Assembly: GCA_940671915.1 (NCBI GenBank)
Contig: CALNVZ010003430.1
Coordinates: forward strand, 18,692,657 to 18,756,656
From: Paracentrotus lividus
Lineage: Eukaryota > Echinodermata > Echinoidea > Camarodonta > Echinidae
Direction: 5' to 3'
DNA length: 64,000 bases
Under the pieces are notes generated by a model. That model was not told the origin of the DNA. It did not search any database and saw nothing but the letters and a program-made list of their open reading frames with translations. Of the stretch, positions 12,691-25,142 are shown one piece after another. Both the position numbers and the translations under genes were made by a program. How positions within the stretch are numbered: the first letter of the stretch is position 1; each line of letters opens with the position of its first letter.

Positions 12691-14929
12691 TCATTTTTTA
12701 AATAAATACATTAATCTATCGTTCTTCTTTCTTTTTATTTTACATCATTTCATTTTTTTCCACTTGATATTTTTTGTTACTACCAAAACTGAGATGTCAT
12801 GCATGCATTCTCGAACCTCTAATATGACAAAATGAATTGACGTCCCAAGAAGTCATCTTAAATTAAATGCAGCAAAATTGTATTGTATATATATTTTTTA
12901 TGCTGGAAAACTTTCAATGACATAATTGATTTTGTATTAAGATTTGTTGAATTAATACTATGCCTTTGTATGTTTGCTTGTGTCGGGATTTCTTATAATT
13001 GTTCCATAATATGTAAATTGTGATTATTAATGTCTTTGCATTATCATCTTAATTATTTGTCATTATTTGTCATTAATTTATATGATATTCTTTGGAATTA
13101 AAAAATACTAAAATATTGTTACAAATTAGTGACATTTATTTACAGATGGTTTTATTCAGTCTGGCTTTTTTTATTTTATTTTTTTTTTAATGACACTAAC
13201 CATTTTTAACTTGAATCTGAATTGAATAGGATACGAGAAAAACTTTCATTGATCTCTTCTCAAATAGGCCAAATATACATTTAATAACATATATGTGAAA
13301 TTATGATTCTCTATGTTTAATCTTCCAAGAAGAAATTTAATGTTAATATAATCCCTTCCTCATCACGATCACTTACACTCCTTGCGCGTCTGCGTCTCTC
13401 GACTGTGCAGCACGCTACCTACTAGTGCAACGTACACTCGGTTGGTACTGATTATCATCAACCTGCGCTATCGATATCAATACCTCAATAAACCAACACG
13501 TATTACTCCTTCTACTCCACATATACTTCTCTGCTCTCAATATAGCGCGCGATCATCGCAGCATCTGAGCATAAGATGCGCGGTAGTGCTGTGCTACTAT
13601 GCCTCATCACCCAGTCCGTTATGGATCCAGCATCTGTCCATCGTATCATTGTGGCATAGAGCCTAGTCTACACTTTTATCTCGCCCTGCATGCATACTTG
13701 TTGCACTTTCATTTTCATCTGCTTCCTAATAAAATGTATTTTTCGTTAATAGAACACAGGCAATGCGTCAATCTTGATGCCGTTTATATCTCCGGCTCCG
13801 TTACATCTAGCCTCTCTCCTCGCCTGCATTACCATACATCTCCTCGCCTCCTGCTCATCGCGCGATATCCTCGCCTCACTCAGCAAGTATCGACGCGTCC
13901 ACGCCACTCTGCTGCTCCAGAACAGCCTCCAAAACAGGCAACCTTTCCGTCACAGCACATGCCTACCTAAGAACGACACACTTAGAATCATAACACCACC
14001 TACTCACGACGCACACTAAATGCACTGTACTCCTGCTCGCATCCACCTAACTATGACTCTCCACTCTAATGTCCATAACTCCGTATCTCTCCTGAGTATC
14101 TCCCACAAGTATAACACATGATTATCCTGCATCCATTCTTGCACCGATCACAACAGCCGTCGCGTCCGCCGTGCCGCTGCATCGACATCACTCATTCCTG
14201 GCCGACCCAACTCGAACGACCCAGCGCAGACGACGAAACAAAAAGAACACACCAACCCGTCCTCATAAACCTGACGTCGCATCTCTCCCTAACATCCTCA
14301 AGTCTCATCTCTTCACCACTGACACTCGATCCACCACATACCGAGCTACCAACCATCTCACTCCATAACACACCACAACCACAAAGAACAAATTACAACA
14401 ACAGCCGACAAAAAATTTTGAAGTTCGATACAAAAGAAGTGTTGTGTCAGGATTACCAATAGAAAACTTATGAATGCATAACAAAACGATAGTCATCACA
14501 TCACTTCACTCCTCCTCCATTGCCCACACTTACTCCAAACTTAACCAAACATGAACACAGAAACTGCAATAACAATACATTCACTTACGCTGCAATGAGA
14601 AGAGCTATCTCACAAGTGATCTCCGTATTCGAACACACAGCAGGGCGATCACACCAGAAACACATACTATATGATTAGGGGATCAAAAATTAAAGAGACG
14701 ATTAAAATGAACATTAATACCAATAATTCTCCAACTGCATATCGTACACCAGTACCTACATCATCATGACGGAACACCAACAAACTGTGCATCGAAAACA
14801 TTCTCAGATTCTACTCTCCATCTCATTTATGAACCGCATCATCCCTTCATCGTCTCAAGAATCTGTTGCAATCTGAGAGGTGTATCACAAACTGGAGAAC
14901 ACGAAACAAGCAATCAGATTTAACTAACG
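12691..14929. other. Gene-free; second half probably low-quality sequence
   Basis: 12690-13350 is ordinary AT-rich DNA without a recognisable feature. 13350-14930 changes abruptly to a G-poor, C/A/T-rich plus strand with no repeats, splice-bounded ORFs or homology I can see. The frames of 94-123 codons around 13382-14462 are Ser/Thr/Leu/Pro/His-rich products of that bias. Because the next 550 bp is a demonstrably noisy copy of a repeat that is cleaner elsewhere, this block is probably uncorrected read as well. Confidence 0.4.
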
Positions 14930-15580
14930 ATCAAAACGTTCACTCTCCTAAGACCAAAAAGTTCAGTCTTCTTACCATTGACGTCACGCCATAGAGTACA
15001 TCTCTTCTTCCTAGCCGCGTACAACCAAACTGTGACTATACGTACCTCTTCTCGAACCCCCCCCCCCCCCCCCCCAGCCCTAATTCCGCACGAGCCTTGA
15101 CCGCAACCGCAACGCACAAAGCCGGTGCTACTCTGCTCTTTACACCTGAACATCAATCCACGCCTGCCACATGACCAACACGGCTAGACACTTCCGGCCG
15201 AGCCTAATCTCCAACTGACCCAGTCGCCGAACTTACCATACACAGCACGATCGATTAGGCCAACGACAACTGTATGTTATCTCTACATACTTGCTCTACA
15301 CGTGATCTCGAAGACTATATAATCTCTTGTTCCATTCAACAAAATTACGACTAGACAATGTTATTATCACCGTGGCATCACAGGTCACTTAATTCAAACA
15401 ATAATATACACATGCACTCATTTCTACACACGAGTAAAACTATTCGCGCACCTCCAGAACATCACAATCCAGACTTATTCTCAACTCCTCGGCGGGCCGA
15501 TGGCCCTCGAGAAAATAGTACTATGTGATGTTCCTTCGATGCGAATAGTTTTAACCAGATCCTCGATTGTCATTGTATAT
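14930..15580 (+). repeat. Hairpin-ended repeat, noisy left part and clean right arm
   Basis: This is a second copy of the element at 39425-39970: GACGTCACGC near 14979, a C-run of 19 at 15057-15075, GGTGCTACTCTGCT near 15123, then the two hairpin arms. It is about 100 bp longer than the clean copy because of scattered insertions. At the hairpin centre (about 15500, GGCCGATGGCC) the noise stops: the right arm 15502-15580 matches 39884-39962 with about one mismatch, while the left arm is badly corrupted. No gene; the 83-codon frame starting at 15500 is repeat sequence. Confidence 0.8.
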
Positions 15581-17095
15581 TTTTTTATACTGGAAGTCAC
15601 CATATGCCAGTGCCTAACGAAAGAAGAAAGCCATTTGCAGCAGTGCATGCATTGCTTTGTTCGTGACCACGCAACCGCCCGAGATGTGAATAGAGAGTGC
15701 AGGCCCGCAGCTGCGAAGTCAATGCGGAATATTCTCAGGTATTGTTGTTAAAATCATGCATTAAATTTACATACATTAACAAAGACCAAATGGCAACTAA
15801 AGTCAAATCGATGATTTTTTATATCGGACATTGCTTTGCGTTTGGTCTTTGAGGTAAAATGAGACACATTTGCAAACTTGGCGAATAGTAATTTCGTGAA
15901 GAAAAAACCTTCGCGAATCCATTTATCCATGGGAATGGAACGGCGCCGGTGATATTATGATGATATTTTACAGTAGAAAATCGAGAAGAATTTCACAAAA
16001 TCAATTTGATTCAAAGAATGATGTGATAAAGACAGATTTTATAACCGATTGTCAAACTTTCATCATGGCATGAATCTTGAGTTTGCAAGCATTAATTTCT
16101 TGAAAAAATTATGTTTTTCCGATCATTTGCAAGTGCGTGAGGACGAAAATTAAACCCGGAAGTCAAATCTTGCGCATTGTGATAATTTCTACGATGGCGG
16201 CAGTTTCAACAGCAAAAGAGTGACGGGATTGTCTCCGTAAAATGTAAGATTATACAGTAGTGAATCAAAGTTCCATGGTAAAATATATCAATTTGTACTA
16301 GTTTCGGAACATGTAGACCTATTTTTCATTTTAAAAATGATTTGATCTTCCAAGAAAAAGGGGAAATAACTGCCGTGAATTTAACACGGCGATAGATAGG
16401 AAGATGTCTTAAACGCGAAGCGGCTGCGATCCCTACTCGTAGTAATGAGTGGGAGTAAATGTCAAATTAGCTTAGTTAAATCGCAAGATCGCTGTGACGT
16501 CACAGCGATATAGAAACAATTTGATTTTATACAGAGTAGGGGGTTCGTTATAGCCGTGACTTACAATTTTATTATTCAAAGGAATACCAAGAACTTTGGA
16601 CAGCATTAATATCCTTGTTTGAATTTCCATATCAAATAATATAACAGTTTTCTCAAAAATCGCATCGCAGCAAATCGCACAGTGTGAGACTGGCTTTACA
16701 CTCACAGTCACAGACACTGACTGACTCGGGTCCACTGACGTGACTCACTTCGAGAGCAGCACAAAGCCACAAGTAATCTTAAAATATCAATCTGAACTTA
16801 TACTTACTATCAACAGTCACTTCCATCTTGGCAAAGAGAGAAAGGGGGCGTCTGGCGTTCCAAAATTAATGGGATTTGCCAAAGAAAAGGAAACTCTCAG
16901 AGCTCAATTGCGAAATTCTCAGTTCTGTTTCAACTTTGGCGGCCTCGATTGCACTGAACTGAAGTTAGCGAGTATTAATGCTGGCAATTCAGTAATCGAT
17001 CACACGTAGAGCTGATCTTAGTAGTCTGAGTCTGCAGGCACATTATATTGCTTTGATATTGTAAAAGAACAAAAAAATAAAATATAATCATTTCG
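15581..17095. other. Non-coding with MITE-like material
   Basis: No recognisable gene. Cleaner-looking sequence resumes here. 16660-16740 (reverse strand) contains the CGATTTGCTGCGATG word shared with 8168-8200. An 89-codon frame at 16740-17009 has no resemblance I recognise and ends close to an A-run at 17098-17113, so a degraded retrotransposon tail is possible but not demonstrated. Confidence 0.3.
16488..16509. promoter_or_regulatory. Perfect 22-bp palindrome with TGACGTCA core
   Basis: Bases 16488-16509 form an exact palindrome centred on TGACGTCA, the consensus CRE/ATF site, flanked by ATCGCTG and CAGCGAT. It could be a transcription-factor site or part of a MITE terminus. No adjacent gene start is evident, so function is inference. 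Confidence 0.35.
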
Positions 17096-18373
17096 TAAAA
17101 AAAAAAAAAAAAATTGGGATTGTGTGTTATTTGCTTTTGTTTTTGTTTGTTTGTTTGTTATTTTGTTTTTGTTTTGCTTTTTTTGTCTCCGAAAATAGGC
17201 GTATAGACTGTCAAAAATATAACAAGTTCGAACTTCACATACTGGGTAAACTATTAGAGAGAAAACTTGTTCTGCACCCCTGTCTGTAAATCTGAACTAA
17301 CAAAATAAACGTGCAGCAATCGAGTCAATGTAGGATGCAATGATATGTTCCCTCTCAACCCCACACACCCGAACGGATTGTATCCGCCCATTGCATCTCG
17401 TTGCCCCCTTATTTGTCTCTCTAGTTTGGGATTCATGTCTTGTTTTACCTAGTCCTACTCCTAGGAACAGCGCATTTTCTATGGTGCCTGATGTAAGGCT
17501 GTGATCATGGTTCATCAAGGTTTTACTGATTATAGGCTGAGGTTCTGTGTCTTGGGAGCGGCGTCGAGTAAAACAAGAAAGGGGGGATATATTATATCTA
17601 CCTTTAGCTAAAACAAAGAACTGGCTTTATAATTATTAAAATTGTCAGAATGGGTACCTGGTTTTTTTACTCTTCGTTATGGTCTTCATTGCTAATTTGC
17701 TTTTGGGTGCGATGACATTTCCAAGGTGTGACTATTGGAGGAGAGGTGTCAAAATGATGAGATAATTTGTAACAGGACGATATTTATAAGAACTAGGCAT
17801 TCACATTGAGATTTTATGTTTAAATAGGATTAAAATCTAGAAAGTTTTAAACGATTGTCAATATTAGCAGTAGATTATAAGCGATAAGCATTTGAATTTC
17901 TGTTATGATGATGAGCAAGGTCTTATTAGAGAGATGGAAAAAAGAGGAAGAGTTAGCTAGGAAAAATGGCAAGGGAAATACATAAGAGAAGCGGCCTTTG
18001 GTATGGTAATGGGGCGATTTATGTTTTTACTTATTTAGTCACGAGTAATCCTAATAGAAATGGATGTTTTTAAATGGATGGGGGGGGGGTACGTGCCGGG
18101 ATAGCTCGATGGGTATGTTTATTTTTTTGGGTGTAGTAAATGTGGATGGCGTTACTTTATAGATGGAAATTATTTACATTTTTCAATAGTGAATATGATG
18201 TAGTACAGTATGAGTGATCTTGAGTTTTCCATCGTTGTAGGATAATTTATCAGGTACTGTTGAGAGTTTAGTTTGTCATGCTGTTTTTTCATATATACGA
18301 TTAATTTGGTGAGGCAAGTCAGGTTGTTTAGTTGTTTGCGTTGTTGTTGTTGTTGTGTTTTTTGCATATTGTA
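17096..18373. other. Low-complexity and probably noisy lead-in to the duplicated block
   Basis: An A-run (17098-17113) is followed by a T/G-rich (TTTG)n stretch to about 17180. No coding exon is recognised. From about 17580 the text has the same insertion-rich character as the following block, including a G-run near 18080-18089 and (GTT)n near 18340. Confidence 0.35.
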
Positions 18374-21300
18374 TTGGGGGAGGGGCATTTGGGGAGAGCG
18401 GGTGTGGAGTTACCGGGTCAGTGTTTACAGTCTCTCAGTGTGCTAGTTGGATAGAATCAGAGAGTTGTGTCGTAACTGGCTTTATATACAGCCTACACAT
18501 AGATGTGATGAATTGCTCGTCGTGAGGTTTTTCCGTTGTTTTATGTAAAAGAGTAAATCACCAAAAACATTTTTTAAGTTCCAGTGATTTTTTGGACAAA
18601 AATTAAAATTTTGTAATGTTACAGATGAGGACATGATTAGATTAGTTGGTTTTGTGATATAGTGACATGTATGACTTAATTACCTGAGGCATGCCTGTAT
18701 TCTGCTAATGGTTGCATAAGTTGATTTTATTTGTGAATCACCCATGGGTATGTTGTTACAAATCGTACACTCATGCTTGATGTAACAAGCCTCCAATTTA
18801 CTTACACATTAAGTAATTGTCTTGTTCAATTTCAGGTGTTAATATTTTGATAGTTATCTATTATATTTGAGTCGGTGCTAGAGCTTATGTGATATATGTA
18901 CGGACCAAGAACGTGGAAAGTTGACACAAAAGTATGGTAAAGAGGATTTGCACATTTAGACGAAGATTACCAGGTCACTTCATTATAATAAGTTTACCGG
19001 CGTATGGTGGTAGACAACGTACTCGTATGAGTGGGTAGGTTGTTAAAAGAATGTGTTAAGATGTGTAAGCTGTAGCTAGCGTTACAGTGTGTTTTCACGG
19101 TTTTTGTGCCTCAGTTATTAGCCAACATAATAGGTATATCATACACAATGGGTGTGTGATATTTCTTAGAGTTTCTGCCAATGTGAATTTTGTAAGGTCC
19201 TTACCCGGTTTCCCCTATAGTATACAGTAAAAATGATCAAATTTTTAGTTGATAACTTGTTGTTTTTGGCTTCAAGGTTAGAGGAGAATGGATATGCCTC
19301 ATGTTAATTAAAATATTATAGGCAGTCTTTGTTCCTTGAAAATTTTAACACGGATAGTGTTAGGGTGGTCAGACTTTCCATACACTTTTACATGTACTGT
19401 TAGTAGGACCTGGTGATGAGAATGATCACAAAAATAATAATGATTCATTATTTAGATGTCTGTGACAGGGACATTACTTGTATTCAGATTTTTTCCACTT
19501 TCTATTGTATTGCTTCTTTGAATAAAAGACACATGCATGCATTATTGAAAAGTGCCTTGAAATGAAACATCGTCATGAAATAAAAACCAAAACAATTGAC
19601 ATAAATTTTCGAAGTATCAGACGTATCATTTCTTATCTTGGTCCTTCTTACTTTTGAAAAAGGGTCAGCGGTCGAAAGTTCAAAATGGTAAGGCCGGTCT
19701 GACTTCATCTAATTTTTAGCTTTCCCATTAAAAATAATGCATGTCAATGACAATCAATGACCAATTTATAGGCGGCTGGGCCGGCGGAGGTGGGCGAGCC
19801 GAGCCTACGAACCGACCGTCATGAAGGCGAGGAGGGACGAGATTGTTGCAAGTGTCTGATGTCGGTCGTGTGCATTAGCAGCGTCGTTGATGACATCCAC
19901 TTCACTGTCGTTATAACATCATTGAATCATTACTTTCTTGTCAGCTGATATTATTCATTAGCAATGTACATTGATAGCTAACTAGATTACCAGCTCGATT
20001 TATTTGGTATTTGAGTAAAGTAGAAAAATAAATTGGAAATCTATTGAATTTTAACAAACTGTTCATTTGACCAATAACTGCAAAGGATTGGCTAAGCTCT
20101 TGCCTATGCATTGGAGGTCCCGAAAGAAGGGCCGAGTTAAGGAGGTATTGAATCGATCGTATCTTATTTTGTTTGAGCATGGATAATTTCAGTTGTTCAT
20201 ATTTGATATGGAATGTTGAGATATATCACTAGGGCTGCTACTGTGCTAGCGAACATTTTAGAAGTAAAAGCCAAAGTGCAATTTAGGTCTGTAAATACGC
20301 ACGCAATTCTGCCCGTGTTTTTACGCTCGTCCCATTTTGTTTTGGGATCGCCGCGTGCGGGCTGCTGCAGTGAACGGCGGGTGAGACGTCTATCAGTGTA
20401 CTTAGCTTCGGCTGTCTGCTCACAGAAGTTGAGAACATTTACATTCTTCTTCTTCTTCCGTTGTTATTTATTTGTCAGCCAGTTATGATATTTTGCATGC
20501 TTTTTTCTTTTTGTTCTCTTTTTATTCTATTTTTTTTTCTCTTATTCTGTCCTCTACTTTTTTTCATTGTTTTTTTATCTTTGCTATTGTTCTTTCCCTT
20601 TTTTTCCATATTTTTTTTCTTTTTCTTCTTCTTCTCTCTTTTTGTTCTGTTTCTCTCTCTCTCTTCTCTCTCTTTCCTTCGACTGAGACGTGTATAGGCT
20701 ACATAAGAGAAAGAGATTTATATATGCAAGGGGAAAATCCTGAAGTAGGGTTTTTAAATTTTTCAATTTTATATGTAGACTTTGTGTTTGTATATAGGCA
20801 ATGAAGTTATATAATAATCTCTCTCCACCCGTCTCTCACTTCTCACTTTCTCTCCTATTGCTAATTATATCTCTCTTCAGCTCTCAATGACCGAGGGCAG
20901 TGATATGGGAAATGATATTGATAATAAATAATATGATAATTATTATTATATTTTATTATATTTTTTTTTTTTTTTTTAGGGGGGGGGTTATTTTATGCCA
21001 TTAAATACAAAAGAAACTACATACAAGAATGCAAATATAATTCTGTAACACATTCAGTGGGGATCCGGAACTTAGGCCTGATAAATCAATTTATTTATTC
21101 ATTTTATTATTATTTTATGCGCACGTTTCCCATTTAAAATAAAAGAAAAGGGTTTGGTAGTGTTTATAGAAGGGGAAAAAATTATGAGGGGAAAGGAAAG
21201 AGTATATAGCGGGGAAGGACCAAATTAATTTGAATTAGGGGTCTCAAATTGACCCGAACTTAGGGACGAGCTCTATCTTCATCTTTATGGGCGCCAAATA

Positions 21301-21586
21301 TTTGTTTGTATTTTATATTTTTTGTAGGCAGTACGAAAAGGAAAAAATATTGTCCTCACCGTCTCTGAAGTAGTTGAGTACTATTTTAGTTTATATATTT
21401 AAGTTTTATTTATATTATTGTCATGTACTTTTAGGCTTTTTATTATTGCTAGGGCCTATTATTATTTTTGGTCATTCTTTTTGTTATTTCTTTTCTTATC
21501 TTTCTTTTTTTTTTCTTTTTTTTTTTATTATATTTATAATTTTTCTTTCTTGCTCTTTTTTTATATATATATAATATTATATATTT
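18374..21586 (+). repeat. Copy A of a 3.2-kb direct duplication flanking the gap
   Basis: From GGGGGAGGGGCATTTGGGGA to the AT-rich end before the Ns, this block aligns along its whole length with 21612-24980 in the same orientation and order. Shared landmarks: GTCAGTGTTTACAGTCTC (about 18418 and 21658), TTCGAAGTATCAGACG, CGAACCGACCGTCATGA, a CT-rich tract (about 20440-20690), GAGACGTGTATAGGCTAC, and a T-run then G-run near 20970. The copies differ by small scattered indels in both directions, as two uncorrected reads of one locus would. CpG-rich segments near 19770 and 20340 could belong to a promoter; no exon is recognisable. Confidence 0.85.
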
Positions 21587-21611
21587 NNNNNNNNNNNNNN
21601 NNNNNNNNNNN
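21587..21611. other. Assembly gap of 25 Ns
   Basis: Exactly 25 N. It separates the AT-rich end of copy A from the first base of copy B. A fixed 25-N spacer placed between two overlapping extensions is what I would expect from a long-read gap-filler that over-filled the gap; the tool is inferred, the count is seen. Confidence 0.99.
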
Positions 21612-23988
21612 TTGGGGGAGGGCATTAGGGGAGAGCCGGGTGATGGAAGTTACACGGGTCAGTGTTTACAGTCTCTCAGTGTGCAAGTTGGAACAAGAGA
21701 GTTGTGCTAACTGCTTCTATATACAGCCTACACATAGCTGTGATGAATTGCCGTCGTGAGGTTCTCCGTTGTTTTATATAAAAAGTAAATCAACAAAACC
21801 ATTTTTTACAGTTCAGTGAATTTTTTGACAAAAATTAAATTTGTAATAGTCTTACAACTGAAGGCACATGATAATAGTCTGGTATTGTGAATATAGTACA
21901 TGTATGTACTAATATACCCTGAGGCATGCCCTGTAATTCTGCTAATGGCTTTGCTACAGTTGATTTTATTTGTAAAATCACCCATGGGTATGTTGTTAAA
22001 CAACTACCTCATGCTGATGTAACAACGTACTCCCAATTACACTTACATTACACATGTAAAGTAATTTTGTTTCAATTTTCAGGGGTTAATATTTTGATAT
22101 TTCTATTATAACTTTAGTCGATGCTAGAGCTCTACTTGATCTACTGCTAACGATACCAAGAAACTGGAAAGTTGAACCAAAAGTATGGTATAAGAGATTT
22201 ACACATTTTAACAAATTACCCCGTATGTTTACATAGTAACAATTTACCCCGTATGGTGTAACAACCTACCCCGTATATGGGGTAGGTTGTTACAAAAAAA
22301 TGTCTTCATTAATTAAGCTGTAGCTAGCGTTTACATGTTTTCAAGTTTTATGTGCCTCAGGTTTTAGCCAACATAATAGGCTAACTACATACACAAAATG
22401 GAGTGTGTGAATACTTTCATTAGAATTATCTGGCCCAAAATGTGAATTTTGTAACGTCCATACCCGGTCTCCCCTATAGTATAACATAAAAATGATCAAC
22501 ATTTTTAGTTGATAACTTTAGTGTTTTTGCTTCAAGGTTAAGGGCAAGGATATGCTCATTTAATAAAATATTCATAGGCAGATCTTTTTCCTTGAAAATT
22601 ATAACACATAGTGTAGGTCTGGTCAGACTTTCCATACACTTTACAATGTACTGTTTATAGGACCCCGCTGTGTAGACATAGATCCACAAAAATAGGCCCT
22701 AACGTTATATTTAGAGTCTGTGCACCCAGACTATTACTGTAATTCAGATTTTTTCCATTTTCTATTTTGTTCTTTGAAAACACCATGCATGCATTCTATT
22801 CGAAAAAGGCCCATTCGAAATGAAAACATCGTCATCGGAAATAAAAACAAAACAATTGACTAAATTTCGAAGTATCAGACGTATCATCTTCTTCTTGGTC
22901 CTGTTAACTTTGAAAAAGGGTCAGCGGTCGAAAGATCAAAATGGTAAGCAGCCCGAGTCTCGACTTCATCTTAAGTTTTCAAGGCTTTCCCATTAAAATA
23001 ATGACATGTCAATGACAATCAATGACCAATTTATAGGCGCCTGGGCCTGGCGGAGTGGGGGCCGAGCCGAGCCTACGAACCGACCGTCATGACCGGCGAG
23101 CGAGGGACGAGATTGTTGACAAGTGTCGATGTCGGTCGGTGCATTGCAGCGTCGTTGACATGACACTCACTCACTGTCGTTATAACCATCATGACTCATT
23201 ACTTTCTTGTCAGCTGATTATTATTCATTAGCAATGTATCATTGATAGCTAACTTAGATTACCAGTCGATTTATGGTATTTGAGTAAAAGTAGAAAAATA
23301 AAAAATTGGAAATCCTATTGAATTTTAACAAACATGTTCAGTCTTGACCACATACAGCTGCAAAGGATCCTGGCTAACTCTGCCCACTGGCTAACTCGGC
23401 CCGGTCCGAAAAAGTGGGCCGAGTTAGCCAGGAGGTATTGAATCGATCGTAAATACTTACTTGTGTTGAGCATGGATATATTTCACAGTTGTTATCATCA
23501 ATTTGATATGGAATGTTGAGATATATCAACTAGCGAGCTGCTACTGTGCTAGCGAACATTTTTAGAAGTAAAACCGCCCAAAAAGTGAAATTTTAGGTCT
23601 GTAAATACGCACGCAATTCTGCCCGTGTTTTTACCGACTCGTCCCATTTTGTTTGGGATCACCGCCGCCGTGCGGGCTGGCGGCAGTGAACGGCGGGTGA
23701 GACGCCTATCAGTGTAACTTAGCTTCGGCTGTCTGCACTCACAGAAGTTGAGAACATTTAACACTTCTTCTTCTTCTTCCGTTGTTATTATTTTGTCATG
23801 TCAGTCAGTTATGCTATTTTGCCAACTGCTTTTTCTTCTTGTTTCTTTGTTATTCTATTCTTTTCTCTGCTCTTTTCTGTCCTCTAACTTTTTTTCTTTT
23901 TTGTTATTCTATCTTTGCCTACTTTTCTTCTCCCCCCCCCCTCTTTTTTCCATATTTTTTTTCTTTTCTTCTTCTTCTTCTCTTTTTT

Positions 23989-24019
<31 letters not shown>

Positions 24020-24980
24020 TTTCCTCGACTGAGACGTGTATAGGCTACATACAAGAAAAGAGATTAATATATGGCAAGGGAAAATCCCTGAAGTAGGGTT
24101 TTTAAATCTTTTCAATTTTATATTGTAGACTTTGTGTTGTGTATATAGCAATGAAGTTATATAACTAATCATCTCTCACCCGTCTCTCACTCTCATTTCC
24201 TCTCCTATTGCTAATTATATCTCTCTCAGCTCCCACAATGACCGAGGGCAGTGATATGGAGAAACACTGATATTGATAATAATTAATAATGAAATTATTA
24301 TTATATATTATTATTATTTTTTTTTTTTTTTTTTAGGGGGGGGGTTCATTTTATGCCATTAAATACAAAGAAACTACATACAAGAATGCAAATATAATTC
24401 TGTAACACTATCAGTGGCGGATCCAGGAACTTAGGCCTGATAAATCAATTTATTTATTCATTTATTTATTATATTTATGCGCACGACTTTCCCATTTACA
24501 AAGAAAAAAAAAGAAAGGGTTGGTACCTGTTTATAGAAAGGGGAAAAAAAATTATGAGGGGAAAGGAAAAGTATATACGGGGAAGCGACCAAATTAATCT
24601 TGAATTAAGGGGGCTCCAAATTGACCCGAAACTTAGGACGCCACCTCTATCTTCATACTTATGGGCGCCAAATATTTGTTTGTAATTTTATCATTTTTTG
24701 TAGGCCAACGAAAAGGAAAAAAATATGCTTCCTCACCGTCTCATGAAAGTAGTTGAGTACTAGTTTAATAAGTTTAATATAAGTTTTAATTATATTATTG
24801 TCATGTACATTATTATTAGGCTTATTTATTATTAGGCCTAGGGCCTATTATTTTTTCATTCCTTCTTTGTTATTTCTTTTCTTATCTTTCTTTTTTTTTT
24901 CTTTTTTTTTTTTATAATATTTTAATTCTTTCTTTCGTTCCTTTTTATAATATATAATATTATATATATATATATATATT
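21612..24980 (+). repeat. Copy B of the 3.2-kb direct duplication
   Basis: This repeats copy A end to end and finishes in the same AT-rich TATATAATATTATATAT motif (about 24947-24980) on which copy A stops at the gap. It contains a stem near 23394-23442 (CTGGCTAACTCGGCCC against its complement), a CpG-rich block near 23040-23160 and another near 23640-23700, a CT-rich tract at about 23760-24030 with (CT)n near 23995-24020, and a T-run plus G-run near 24320. Part of it (about 23350-23850) is repeated in inverted orientation at 25143-25790. No exon is recognised. Confidence 0.85.
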
Positions 24981-25142
24981 TTTTTTTTTTAAAATCTTTC
25001 TTCCTCAGTATTTTGCTCGCTTCTTTTCCCCTCCGTTCTCTCGCCACATCCACGGCTTAACTGTTAGAGCTGCGGCCACTCTTTGCGAATCACTTGCTGA
25101 AAACGAGATATTGAGAAAGATATTAGTTGAAAATAAAGTTAA

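Noticed and set aside
13382..14462. Overlapping ORFs of 94, 123, 81 and 114 codons
   Set aside because: They lie in a G-poor, probably unpolished block; no motifs, no consistent frame, no splice sites.
15500..15751. 83-codon ORF beginning in the hairpin
   Set aside because: Its first third is the right arm of a repeat also present at 39884-39962; the remainder has no recognisable homology.
20461..20804. Phe/Leu/Ser-rich ORFs here and at 21374-21759, 23748-24096 and 25143-25457
   Set aside because: Products of CT- or GA-rich tracts in noisy duplicated sequence; one even spans the N-gap.
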